Positions 11,068 to 20,800 of a stretch of DNA of 64,000 nt are shown here, piece after piece. A program made the position numbers and the translations under genes. Each line of letters starts with the position of its first letter. Position 1 is the first letter of the stretch. The notes beneath the pieces are model-generated. The model was not told the origin of the DNA, did no database searches, and worked only from the letters and a program-made list of their open reading frames with translations. This stretch comes from Procambarus clarkii (taxonomy: Eukaryota; Arthropoda; Malacostraca; Decapoda; Cambaridae). The stretch spans positions 64,983,368 to 65,047,367 of the forward strand of contig NC_091150.1 of NCBI RefSeq assembly GCF_040958095.1, read 5' to 3'.

Positions 11068-12590
11068 CTAGTGTTGTGGCTTGTTGTGTTGCTGAGGAGG
11101 TAATTCCTGAAGAGTCGAGTGTTGCTGAGGAAGATAGTAATATTTGTTTGTCTAATTCCAGTAGTTCCGGGGAAGAATTCTTGAGTCATTTGCAGGATGA
11201 GGAGAGAGCAGAGTTCCAGGACCTTTTGGAGGTGTCTTCTAGCTTGTTTGGGGAGGTCCCCACTCAGACTTCTCTCATTACTCACGAAATCACCCTGACA
11301 AATGTGACTCCAATTCGGCTGCACCCTTATCGAGTGACACCCGAGAAACGTCGTATCATCCAGGAGGAGGTTGATTATCTTCTTCGACATGGGTTCATTA
11401 GACCCAGTCAGAGTTCCTGGAGTTCGCCATGTCTATTAGTACCAAAACCAGAAGATAAGTGGAGATTAGTAGTGGATTATAGAAAACTCAACCAGGTAAC
11501 TGTAGTTGATGTTTATCCTTTACCATTATTGGAAGAATGTGTTGATACTATAGGTCATGCTAAATTTGTATCTAAATTGGACTTATCTAAGGGATATCAT
11601 CAGATACCTCTTACAGATTTTGCAAGGGAAGTGACAGCATTTATCACTCCTGATGGAGCTTACGAGTTTAATGTCATGCCTTTTGGATTAAGGAATGCTC
11701 CAGCCACTTTTCAGAAATTAATGAATTCTTTGTTGAAGGATGTGCCAGACTGTAGGGCATATTTGGATGACATTGTGATTTTCAGTAAGATTTGGGTAGA
11801 TCATATGTCTAGTTTAAAGAAATTGTTTAATGTGTTACAACATGCTAATTTGACTGTCAATATGAAGAAATGTAGTTGGGCTAAAGGAACTATAGTGTAT
11901 TTAGGACATGAGGTTGGGCAAGGAAGGATAGTCCCATTGCACGACAAGATTCAGGCAATTGTGGAGTACCCAGTCCTAACAAATAAGAAGTCTGTGCAAA
12001 GATTTATTGGAATGTGTGCGTATTATAGGAGGTATTGTAAAAACTTTTCCATTGTTGCTGCACCCATAACAAATCTTTTAAGGAAACAGGTAAAATTTAA
12101 GTGGACGCAGGAGTGTCAGAACTCTTTTCAGAAGTTGAAAGGAATTCTCTCTACTTCACCTGTGCTAGCTAGTCCACAGTATGATAAACCTTTCATTCTT
12201 CACATAGACGCTTCAGACTTAGGAGCAGGTGCTGTTTTGTTCCAAGTAGGACCAGATGAGTTAGAACATCCTGTTTATTATTTCTCACGTAAGTTTGACA
12301 AGACACAAATTAATTACTCTGTAGTTGAGAAAGAAGCACTTTGTTTAATACTGGCAGTGAAGAAATTTGAGACATATTTGTCAGGAAATCAAGTGGTAGT
12401 ATATACAGACCATAATCCATTGACATTTATTAACTAAGAAGTGTAAAAACCAGAGAATACTTAGATGGACATTGATTCTGCAAGAATTCAATATTGTAAT
12501 TCGTCATATTCCTGGGAGGCAAAATGTTATTGCTGATGCCTTATCCAGAGGATTTCCTGTTGCAGTGCCATAATATGAAGTGTTCTATAC
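11068..12590 (+). pseudogene. pol: Reverse transcriptase and RNase H of the Gmr1-type element
   Basis: The continuous frame (open to 12437) contains all main Ty3/gypsy reverse-transcriptase blocks: GFIRPSQSSWSSPCLLVPK, WRLVVDYRKLNQVT, SKLDLSKGYHQIPL, FNVMPFGLRNAPATFQ, and catalytic Y-L-D-D at 11760-11771. It then has the connection domain and RNase H (DASDLGAGAVL, about 12208; TDHNP, about 12408). It begins in a different frame from the integrase, overlapping it near 11000-11103; the N-terminal linker is acidic and serine-rich. The frame is closed at 12435 by TAA created by one extra T. The expected C-terminal tail (PGRQNVIADALSR) follows one frame over. The polymerase itself looks intact. 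Confidence 0.93.
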
Positions 12591-12682
12591 CCATAGAGAG
12601 GCCTTATGGGTATAGAACACTTCATATTATGGCACTGCAACAGGAAATACTCTGGATAAGGCATCAGCAATAACATTTTTGC
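12519..12682. repeat. 77-bp fold-back (inverted duplication) in the 3' end of the element
   Basis: The left arm (12519-12595) covers the end of the pol C-terminus and the following bases. The right arm (12605-12682) is its reverse complement with one mismatch and one single-base length change. The spacer is 9 bases, GAGAGGCCT. The upstream element copy (near 6510) lacks the right arm and spacer, so this is a derived palindromic insertion with a net gain of 88 bp. Confidence 0.95.
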
Positions 12683-12851
12683 ATTTTGTATGTAAATTTT
12701 GTATTTTTTTACTGTGTGAAATTTCATTGCTTTGTACTTTGATTTTAGTTGAAGTATTTTCATGTTTTATTTTCATGTTATATTACATGTTATATTTCAT
12801 GCAGTGAAAAAAAAAATGAAGTCAACCTTCAGTTAATTTCATTTTTTTCTT

Positions 12852-12866
12852 AGGGGACGGGAGGGA
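12852..12866 (+). promoter_or_regulatory. Polypurine tract
   Basis: AGGGGACGGGAGGGA lies directly before the TGTTAC start of the 3' LTR, where plus-strand DNA synthesis of LTR elements is primed. The same tract is at 6668-6682 before the other LTR. The call rests on position and composition. Confidence 0.8.
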
Positions 12867-13694
12867 TGTTACGAATCTCAATAGGATTCTGACATTACTC
12901 TTGATTCTCATATATCTTTTTTATCTTATTCTATAATTAATTTTGCATCCAGTTGATATAAGATTTTGTATATTATATATTATAGCATGCTGTAGTGTGC
13001 CTGAGTTGCATTATATTGTATGAGGCTTTTGGGTTAGATTTCTCAGGTAGTTTCTCCGTGTGGACGGTTGACCATATTCGGATGTGGCCAGTGTGGGAAC
13101 ATTGTTGTCAATTGAGTGTTTATAGTTTTACCTTGATTAATTCCCATATTTGGTTGCCGTTATTTTGTATGGAATGTTGTACCAGTGTTTGCTACTCTAT
13201 AGATTGATAATGTTTTGAATATTGGTGCTGCATTTGTTTATTAGAATTTCTCCAATATTTATGTGGATGTTTGGTTGATTTTTTGGTAGACGCTTGGTCT
13301 GCGTACCAAGGCGTGGGCAGAGGCGTGGCAGCTGTTGTCGAGAGGAGATGTGTTGTTAAGTTAAGTCAGTTGTCACTGTTATTTTTAGTTCCTTTAAAGT
13401 AATTTCCCTGGTGTGATGATATTGTATATATCTCTCAAATTAATCCATGTTTTGGTGATAGTGCTCATGTCTCAATAAGGAGGTTATTCTATGATTTGCA
13501 TGCTGAAGAATATTTCTGCGTATTTATTTATACATTTAAATGTTGTTATGTTTGTCCCCCTTAGCATAAATATATTGTTCTCCATTTTATGCAGTGATGT
13601 ATTTATACCCCTAGACAAAAGTTGGCAAGGCCGAGTTATCATTTTCTTTACACTGCGGGGAGAAGAACCTTATTTAGTCTCAAGGGTGGTAACA
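12867..13694 (+). mobile_element. 3' LTR of the Gmr1-type element
   Basis: 828 bp, TGTTAC...GTAACA, the same length as 6683-7510 and nearly identical to it. The last base of the LTR is followed at once by GGAGGCCGCCCTCATCTTTG of the 34-bp minisatellite, so the element is embedded in that array. Confidence 0.93.
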
Positions 13695-14229
13695 GGAGGC
13701 CGCCCTCATCTTTGTCGTACTGATGGTGGGAGGCCACCCTCATGTTTGTGGTGGTGGTGGGAGGGAGGCCACCCTCATCTTTGTAGTGGTGGTGGGAGGC
13801 CGCCCTCATCTTTGTGGTGATGGTGGGAGGCCGCCCTCATCTTTGTGGTGCTGGTGGTGGGAGGCCTCTCTCATCTTTGCGGTACTGGTGGTGGGAGGCC
13901 TCTCTCATCTTTGTGGTACTGGTGGTGGGAGGCCTCTCTCATCTTTGTGGTACTGGTGGTGGGAGGCCTCTCTCATCTTTGTGGTACTGGTGGTGAGTGG
14001 CCGCCCTCATCTTTGTGGTGATGGTGGTGGAAGGCTGCCCTCATCTTTGTGGTGGTGGTGGTGGGAGGCCGCCGTCATCTTTGTGGTGGTGGTGGTGGGA
14101 GGCCGCCGTCATCTTTGTGGTGGTGGTGGTGGGAGGCCGCCCTCATCTTTGTGGTGCTGGTGGGAGACCGCCCTCATCTTTATGGTGCTAGTGTTGAGTG
14201 GCCGCCCTCATCTTTGTGGAGGTGGTGGT

Positions 14230-15610
14230 GGAAGGCCGCCCTCATCTTTGTGGTGCTGGTGGTGGGCGTCTGCCGTCATCTTTGTGGTGCTGGTGGGTGG
14301 GAGGCCGCCCTCATCTTTGTGGCACTGGTGGTGGTCTTGGTTGGAGGCCGCCTTAATCTTTGTGGCTGCGGTGGTGGGAGGCCGCTCTCATATTTGTGGT
14401 GCTGGTGGTGGGAGGCCGCCCTCATCTTTGTGGTGATGGTGGTGGGAGGCCGCCCTCATCTTTGTGGTGATGGTGGTGGGAGGCCGCCCTCATCTTTGTG
14501 GTGGTGGTTATAGGAGGCCGCCCTCATCTTTGTGGTGCTGGTGGTGGTGGGAGGCCGCCCTCATCTATGTGGTGCTGGTGGGTGGGAGGCCGCCCTCATC
14601 CTTGTGGTACTGATAATGGGAGGCCGCCCTCATATATGTGGTTGTGGTGGGAGGCCGCCCTCATATTTGTGGTGGTGGTGGTGGGAGGCCACCCTCATAT
14701 TTGTGGTGGTGGTGGTGGGAGGCCACCCTCATATTTGTGGTGGTGGTGGGAGGCCGCCCTCATATTTGTGGTGGTGGTAGTGGGAGGCCGCCCTCATATT
14801 TGTGGTGCTGGTGGGAGGCCGCCCTCATCTTTGTGGCAGTGTTAATGGGAGGCCGCCCTCATCTTTGTGGTGGTGGGAGGCCGCCCTTATCTTTGTGGTG
14901 GTGGTGGTAGTGGGAGGCCGCTCTCATCTTTGTTGTGCTGGTGGTTGTGGTGGGAGGCCGCCCTCATCTTTGTGGTAGAGGTGGTGGGAGGCCGCCCTCA
15001 TCTTTGCTGTGGTGGTGGGAGGCCGCCCTCATCTTTGTGGTGGTGGGAGGCCGCCCTTATCTTTGTGGTGGTGGTGGTAGTGGGAGGCCGCTCTCATCTT
15101 TGTTGTGCTGGTGGTTGTGGTGGGAGGCCGCCCTCATCTTTGTGGTAGAGGTGGTGGGAGGCCGCCCTCATCTTTGCTGTGGTGGTGGGAGGCCGCCCTC
15201 ATCTTTGCTGTGGTGGTGGGAGGCCGCCCTCTTCTTTGTGGGGATAGTAGTTGTCGTGGGAGGCCGCCCTTATCTTTATGGTGCTGGTGGTTGGAGGCCG
15301 CCCTCAACTTTGTGGTGCTGGTGGTGGGAGGCCGCCCTCATCTTTGTGGTACTGGTGGTGGGAGGCCGCCCTCATCTTTGTGGTGGTGATGGTGTTGGTC
15401 TTGGTTGGAGGCCGCCCTCATCTGTGTGGTGGTGAGGGGGAGGCCACCCTCATCTTTGTGGCGTTGGTGGTAGGAGGCCGCCCTCATCTTTGTGGTGATG
15501 GTGGGAGTTCGCCCTCGTCTTTGTGGTGCTAGTGGTTGTTGTTTTGGCCGCCCTCATCTTTGTGGTGCTGGTGGCGGTTGTAGGAGGCCGCCCTCATCTT
15601 TGTGGTGCTG
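14230..15610. repeat. 1.4-kb block duplicated at 17753-19130
   Basis: The sequence from the GTGGGCGTCTGCCGTC variant (about 14260) through GCTAGTGGTTGTTGTTTTGG (about 15525-15545) to the GGCGGTTGTAGG unit (about 15570) recurs 3520-3523 bp downstream with only a few base changes and a 3-bp loss near 18590. All irregular units occur in the same order, which shows block duplication rather than parallel unit variation. Confidence 0.92.
14868..15210. repeat. 170-bp tandem duplication within the 34-bp array
   Basis: The run containing CCCTTATCTTTGTGG, GGTAGTGGGAGGCCGCTCTC, TTGTTGTGCTGGTGGTTGTGG, GTAGAGGTGG and TTTGCTGTGG occurs twice with a 170-bp offset (from about 14868 and about 15038). The same pair recurs in the copy at 18390-18730. 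Confidence 0.88.
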
Positions 15611-18600
15611 GTGGTAGGAGGCCGCCCTCATCTTTGTGGTGGTGGGAGTGGGAGGCCGCCCTCATCCTTGTGGTTCTGATGGTGGGAGGCCGCCCTCATC
15701 TTTGTGGTGCTGGTGGCAGTTGTAGGAGGCCGCCCTCATCTTTGTGGTGGTACTGGTGGTGGGAGGCCGTCCTCATCTTTGTGGTGCTGATGGTGAGAGG
15801 CCGCCCTCATCTTTGTAGTGGTGGTGTTGGACGGCCGCCCTCATCTTTGTGGTGCTGGTGGTAGGAGGCCGCCCTCATCTTTGTGGTGCTGGTGGTGGGA
15901 GGCCACCCTCATCTTTGTGGTGCTGGTGGTAGGAGGCCGCCCTCATCTTTGTGGTGCTGGTGGTGGGAGGCCGCCCTCATCCCTGTGGTGCTGGTGGTGG
16001 GAGGCCGCCTTCATATTTGTGGTGCTGGTGGTGGGAGGCCGCCCTTATCTTTGTAGTTGTGGTGGTGGGAGGCCGGCCTTATCTTTGTAGATGTGGTGGT
16101 GGGAGGCCGCCCTTATCTTTGTGGTGCTGGTGGTGGGATGCCGCCCTCATCTTTGTGGTGGTGGTGGTGTGAGGCCGCCCTCATCTTTGTGGTGGTGATG
16201 GTGGGAGGCCGCCCTCATCTTTGCTATGGTGGTGGTGGTGGGAGGCCACCCTCGTCTTTGTGGCGGTGGTGGTGGTGGTGGGAGGCCGCCCTCATCTTTG
16301 TGGTGCTGGTGGTGTGAGGCCGCCCTCATCTTTGTGGTGGTGATGGGGGGAGGCTGCCCTCATCTTTGCTGTGGTGGTGGTGGTGGGAGGCCCCCCTCGT
16401 CTTTGTGGCGGTGGTGGTGGTGGTGGGAGGCCGCCCTCATCTTTGTGGTGATGGTGGGGGGAGGCTCCCTCATCTTTGCAGTGGTGGTGGGAGGCCGCCC
16501 TCTTCTTTGCTGTGGTGGGAGGCCGCCCTCATCTTTGTGGTAGTGGTGGTCGGAGGCCGCCCTCATCTTTGCGGTGGTGGTGGGAGGCCGCCCTCATCTT
16601 TGTGGTGATGGTGGGGGGAGGCTTCCTCATCTTTGCAGTGGTGGTGGGAGGCCACCCTCATCTTTGCTGTGGTGGTGGGAGGCCGCCCTCATCTTTGTGG
16701 TGCTGGTGGTGGGAGGCCGCCCTCATCTTTGTGGTGCTGGTGGTGGGAGGCCGCCCTCATCTTTGTGGTGCTGGTAGTGGGAGGCCGCCCTCATCTTTGT
16801 GGTGCTGTTAGTGGGAGGCCGCCCTCATCTTTGTATTGCTGGTGGTGGGAGGCCCCCTCATCTTTGTGGTGCTGGTAGTGGGAGGCCGCCCTCATCTCTG
16901 TGGTGCTGGTGGTGTGAGGCCGCCCTCATCTTTGTGGTGGTGATGGTGGGAGGACGCCCTCATCTTTGCTGTGGTGGTGGGAGGCCGCCCTCAGCTTTGT
17001 GGTAGTGGTGGTGGGAGGCCGCCCTCATCTTTGCGGTGGTGGTGGGAGGCTGCCCTCATCTTTGTGGTGGTGGTGGTGGGAGGCCGCCCTCATCTTTCTG
17101 GTATTGATGGTGGGAGGCCGCCCTCATCTTTTTGGTGGTGGTGGTAGTTGGAGGCCGCCCTCATCATTGTGGTGGTGGTGGTGGGAGGCCGCCCTTATCT
17201 TTGTAGTTGTGGTGTTGGGAGGCCGCCCTCATCTTTGTTGTACTGGTGGTGGGAGGCCGCCCTTATCTTTGTAGTTGTGGTGTTGGGAGGCCGCGCTTAT
17301 CTTTGTGGTGGTGGTGGTGGGAGACCGCCCTCATCTTTGCTGTGGTTGTGGGAGGCCGCCCTCATCTTTGTGGCAGTGGTGGTGGGAGGCCGCCCTCATC
17401 TTTGTTGTGGTGGTGGTCGGAGGCCGCCCTCATCTTTGCGGTGGTGGTGGGAGGCCGCCCTCATCTTTGTGGTGCTGGTGGTGGGAGGCCGCCCTCATCT
17501 TTGTCGTGCTGGTGGTGGGAGGCCGCCCTCATCTTTGTGGTGCTGGTAGTGGGAGGCCGCCCTCATCTTTGTGGTGCTGTTAGTGGGAGGCCGCCCTCAT
17601 CTTTGTATTGCTGGTGGTGGGAGGCCCCCTCATCTTTGTGGTGCTGGTAGTGGGAGGCCGCCCTCATCTTTGTGGTGCTGTTAGTGGGAGGCCGCCCTCA
17701 TCTTTGTATTGCTGGTGGTGGGAGGCCCCCTCATCTTTGTGGTGCTGGTAGTGGAAGGCCGCCCTCATCTTTGTGGTGCTGGTGGTGGGCGTCTGCCGTC
17801 ATCTTTGTGGTGCTGGTGGGTGGGAGGCCGCCCTCATCTTTGTGGCACTGGTGGTGGTCTTGGTTGGAGGCCGCCTTAATCTTTGTGGCTGCGGTGGTGG
17901 GAGGCCGCTCTCATATTTGTGGTGCTGGTGGTGGGAGGCCGCCCTCATCATTGTGGTGATGGTGGTGGGAGGCCGCCCTCATCTTTGTGGTGATGGTGGT
18001 GGGAGGCCGCCCTCATCTTTGTGGTGGTGGTTATAGGAGGCCGCCCTCATCTTTGTGGTGCTGGTGGTGGTGGGAGGCCGCCCTCATCTATGTGGTGCTG
18101 GTGGGTGGGAGGCCGCCCTCATCCTTGTGGTACTGATAATGGGAGGCCGCCCTCATATATGTGGTTGTGGTGGGAGGCCGCCCTCATATTTGTGGTGGTG
18201 GTGGTGGGAGGCCACCCTCATATTTGTGGTGGTGGTGGTGGGAGGCCACCCTCATATTTGTGGTGGTGGTGGGAGGCCGCCCTCATATTTGTGGTGGTGG
18301 TAGTGGGAGGCCGCCCTCATATTTGTGGTGCTGGTGGGAGGCCGCCTTCATCTTTGTGGCAGTGTTAATGGGAGGCCGCCCTCATCTTTGTGGTGGTGGG
18401 AGGCCGCCCTTATCTTTGTGGTGGTGGTGGTAGTGGGAGGCCGCTCTCATCTTTGTTGTGCTGGTGGTTGTGGTGGGAGGCCGCCCTCATCTTTGTGGTA
18501 GAGGTGGTGGGAGGCCGCTCTCATCTTTGCTGTGGTGGTGGGAGGCCGCCCTCATCTTTGTGGTGGTGGGAGGCCGCCCTTATCTTTGTGGTGGTGGTAG

Positions 18601-19813
18601 TGGGAGGCCGCTCTCATCTTTGTTGTGCTGGTGGTTGTGGTGGGAGGCCGCCCTCATCTTTGTGGTAGAGGTGGTGGGAGGCCGCCCTCATCTTTGCTGT
18701 GGTGGTGGGAGGCCGCCCTCATCTTTGCTGTGGTGGTGGGAGGCCGCCCTCTTCTTTGTGGGGATAGTAGTTGTCGTGGGAGGCCGCCCTTATCTTTATG
18801 GTGCTGGTGGTTGGAGGCCGCCCTCAACTTTGTGGTGCTGGAGGTGGGAGGCCGCCCTCATCTTTGTGGTACTGGTGGTGGGAGGCCGCCCTCATCTTTG
18901 TGGTGGTGATGGTGTTGGTCTTGGTTGGAGGCCGCCCTCATCTGTGTGGTGGTGAGGGGGAGGCCACCCTCATCTTTGTGGCGTTGGTGGTAGGAGGCCG
19001 CCCTCATCTTTGTGGTGATGGTGGGAGTTCGCCCTCGTCTTTGTGGTGCTAGTGGTTGTTGTTTTGGCCGCCCTCATCTTTGTGGGGCTGGTGGCGGTTG
19101 TAGGAGGCCGCCCTCATCTTTGTGGTGCTGGTGGCAGTTGTAGGAGGCCGCCCTCATCTTTGTGGTGGTACTGGTGGTGGGAGGCCGTCCTCTTCTTTGT
19201 GGTACTTGTGGTGGGAGGCCTCCCTCTTCTTTGTGGTACTGGTGGTGGAAGGCTGCCCTCATCTTTTTGGTGGTGGTAGGTGGGGGGCCGCCCCATCTTT
19301 GTGGTGGTACTGGTGGTGGGAGGCCGCCCCATCTTTGTGGTGGTACTGGTGGTGGGAGGCCGCCCTCATCTTTGTGGTGCTGGTGGTGGGAGGCCGCCCT
19401 CATCTTTGTGGTGGTAGTGGTGGTGGGAGGCCACCCTCATCTTTGTGGTGGTACTGGTAGTGGGAGGCCGCCCTCATCTTTGTGGTGGTAGTGGTGGTGG
19501 GAGGCCACCCTCATCTTTGTGGTGGTACTGGTAGTGGGAGGCCGTCCTCATCTTTGTGGTGCTGATGGTGAGAGGCCGCCCTCATCTTTGTAGTCGTGGT
19601 GTTGGACGGCCGCAATTATCTTTGTGGTGCTGGTGGTAGGAGGCCGCCCTCATCTTTGTGGTGGTGGGAGTGGGAGGCCGCCCTCATCCTTGTGGTGCTG
19701 GTGGTGGGAGGCCGCCCTCATCTTTGTGGTGCTGGTGGTAGGAGGCCGCCCTCATCTTTGTGGTGCTGGTGGTGGGAGGCCGCCCTCATCTTTGTGGTGC
19801 TGGTGGTGGGAGG

Positions 19814-19908
19814 TCTTATAGACTGTGGGTTGGTTGGTGTTGTCGTCGTTGATCCTTCTCTACGGACAACCCAACCCACAACTCGGTAGAGTGCTTATAC
19901 TAGGAGAT
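19814..19908 (-). mobile_element. 95-bp stub of the 3' LTR
   Basis: Matches 20801-20895 base for base as far as I could check, and the reverse complement of about 4945-5039 with few changes. It keeps the outer end of the LTR (TCTTATAG on the plus strand) next to the target duplication, which shows that it was the 3' LTR of this insertion. Confidence 0.9.
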
Positions 19909-19909
19909 G

Positions 19910-20661
19910 CTGGCTGCTTTCTCAAAGTGCTCGAAAAAGCTCTCTGCCTCTTCGGGAGCAAACAAGGGAATGTCCTTCTCCCTAACCCTAACATCTGGTG
20001 GGTGTGATACCTGGGTGGTGCTCTCTGGCAACCCATGTTCAATCCTTTGCTCAGCCAAGGTTCTATTCGCTTCTATCTGCATTTGTTTTGTTCTCTCTTT
20101 TTCTTTTTCGACCTGGGCTTTTTCTTTTTCTTGTTCCAACTCCAGTTCTCTTACTCTGGTTTTCTCTTTTTCTACTTCCAACCTGGTTTTCTCTTTTTCT
20201 ACTTCCAGCCTGGTTTTCTCTTTTTCTACTTCCAGCCTGGTTTTCTCTTTTTCCTTCTCGGCTTCATTTTTCATCTGGAGTTCTAATTTCATCTTTTCCA
20301 GCTGGAACTGTCTCTCTTTGTCCTCACGCTGCATCTGGAGCTCTAACTGGAATCTCTCCAAGCTCCTATTCCGGCTACTCCTGCTACTGCGGCTACTCTT
20401 GCTGCTCCTACTTGATCCCTGGGATCTCACGTCATCCTGCCCATCATCCTCCTTTCTACTTTCAGCTCCTTCCTGGGCTCCTTGTTCTGCCGCTTCACTT
20501 CTGGCTCTCAACTGCCTCAGGATCTCATCCTTCATCCCAGCTACTTTAGATGCTTTCAACCTGATGCCACATTTTTCTGCTATTTGTTTCAATTGATCCC
20601 TCGTGCAACCTTCTAAATCCTCAGGCTTGCCTGACTCCACAAACGCTTGCACCTTATCCAT
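19910..20661 (-). pseudogene. gag: Truncated Gag of the minus-strand gypsy-like element
   Basis: The ATG at 20661 (MDKVQAFVESGKPEDLEG) begins a SAP/LEM-like helical N-terminal domain of about 55 residues. A low-complexity Ser/Arg tract (SSRSSKSSRSSRSSRNRS) follows, then a long, highly charged coiled-coil with four copies of the heptad-like EKEKTRLEV unit, then a PEEAESFFEHFEKAAS segment typical of the start of a gypsy capsid domain. At that point the coding sequence runs into the LTR stub and stops within two codons. Reading is open upstream of the ATG to about 20745, but only through GTG/TTG codons. Gag would assemble the particle; without capsid and pol this copy cannot. Confidence 0.85.
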
Positions 20662-20777
20662 CTTTGTCCTGTGAGTCTTCCCAAGAGAGAATATACACCT
20701 GCGTTCACACAGTTTATCTATTTCAGCAAGGGTGTACAAATCCACTCTTGGACAGGGTGTGGGTGTGTCAGTTCACT

Positions 20778-20797
20778 CTCCCGGACACAGGCCCCCA
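20778..20797 (-). promoter_or_regulatory. Probable tRNA primer-binding site
   Basis: On the minus strand TGGGGGCCTGTGTCCGGGAG starts three bases inside the LTR. It is close to the proline-tRNA binding site of gammaretroviruses and to 7513-7532 of the unrelated LTR family in this window. The tRNA identity is inference. Confidence 0.6.
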
Positions 20798-20800
20798 ATT

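Larger units (their letters stand above)
6683..13694 (+). mobile_element. Full-length Ty3/gypsy-like LTR retrotransposon, Gmr1-type gene order
   Basis: The element is 7.0 kb: LTR (6683-7510), leader (7511-7761), gag (7762-8844), zinc knuckle, protease, integrase (8953-11067), reverse transcriptase and RNase H (about 11100-12590), 3' non-coding sequence with polypurine tract (12852-12866), LTR (12867-13694). Integrase precedes reverse transcriptase, the opposite of standard Ty3/gypsy order and the arrangement known for Gmr1-like elements. No env-like frame is present. Gag, integrase and RNase H all carry stops or frameshifts, so this copy is not autonomous. There is no visible target duplication, because its left LTR abuts the remnant of another copy; the pair is a tandem. 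Confidence 0.9.
13695..19813. repeat. 34-bp minisatellite array (family 2), second block
   Basis: About 180 tandem units of the GGGAGGCCGCCCTCATCTTT-type repeat, between the 3' LTR and the minus-strand element. Variant stretches include a run of units with GGCCTCTCTC and GGTACTGG (13860-13995), units with CTCATATTT (14625-14800), and irregular units with GTTGTAGG or GTCTTGGTTGG. It contains a 1.4-kb and a 170-bp internal duplication, listed separately. The octamer GCTGGTGG occurs in many units. There is no coding sequence here: the stop-free frames come from the unit. Confidence 0.97.

Noticed and set aside
6105..13700. Target-site duplication for the Gmr1-type tandem
   Set aside because: The left boundary is inside RNase H, not an LTR end, so no duplication can be defined and apparent matches are only minisatellite repeats.
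20035..20596. Plus-strand Phe/Ser/Leu-rich frames opposite the minus-strand gag
   Set aside because: Antisense shadow of the Lys/Glu-rich coiled-coil of gag.
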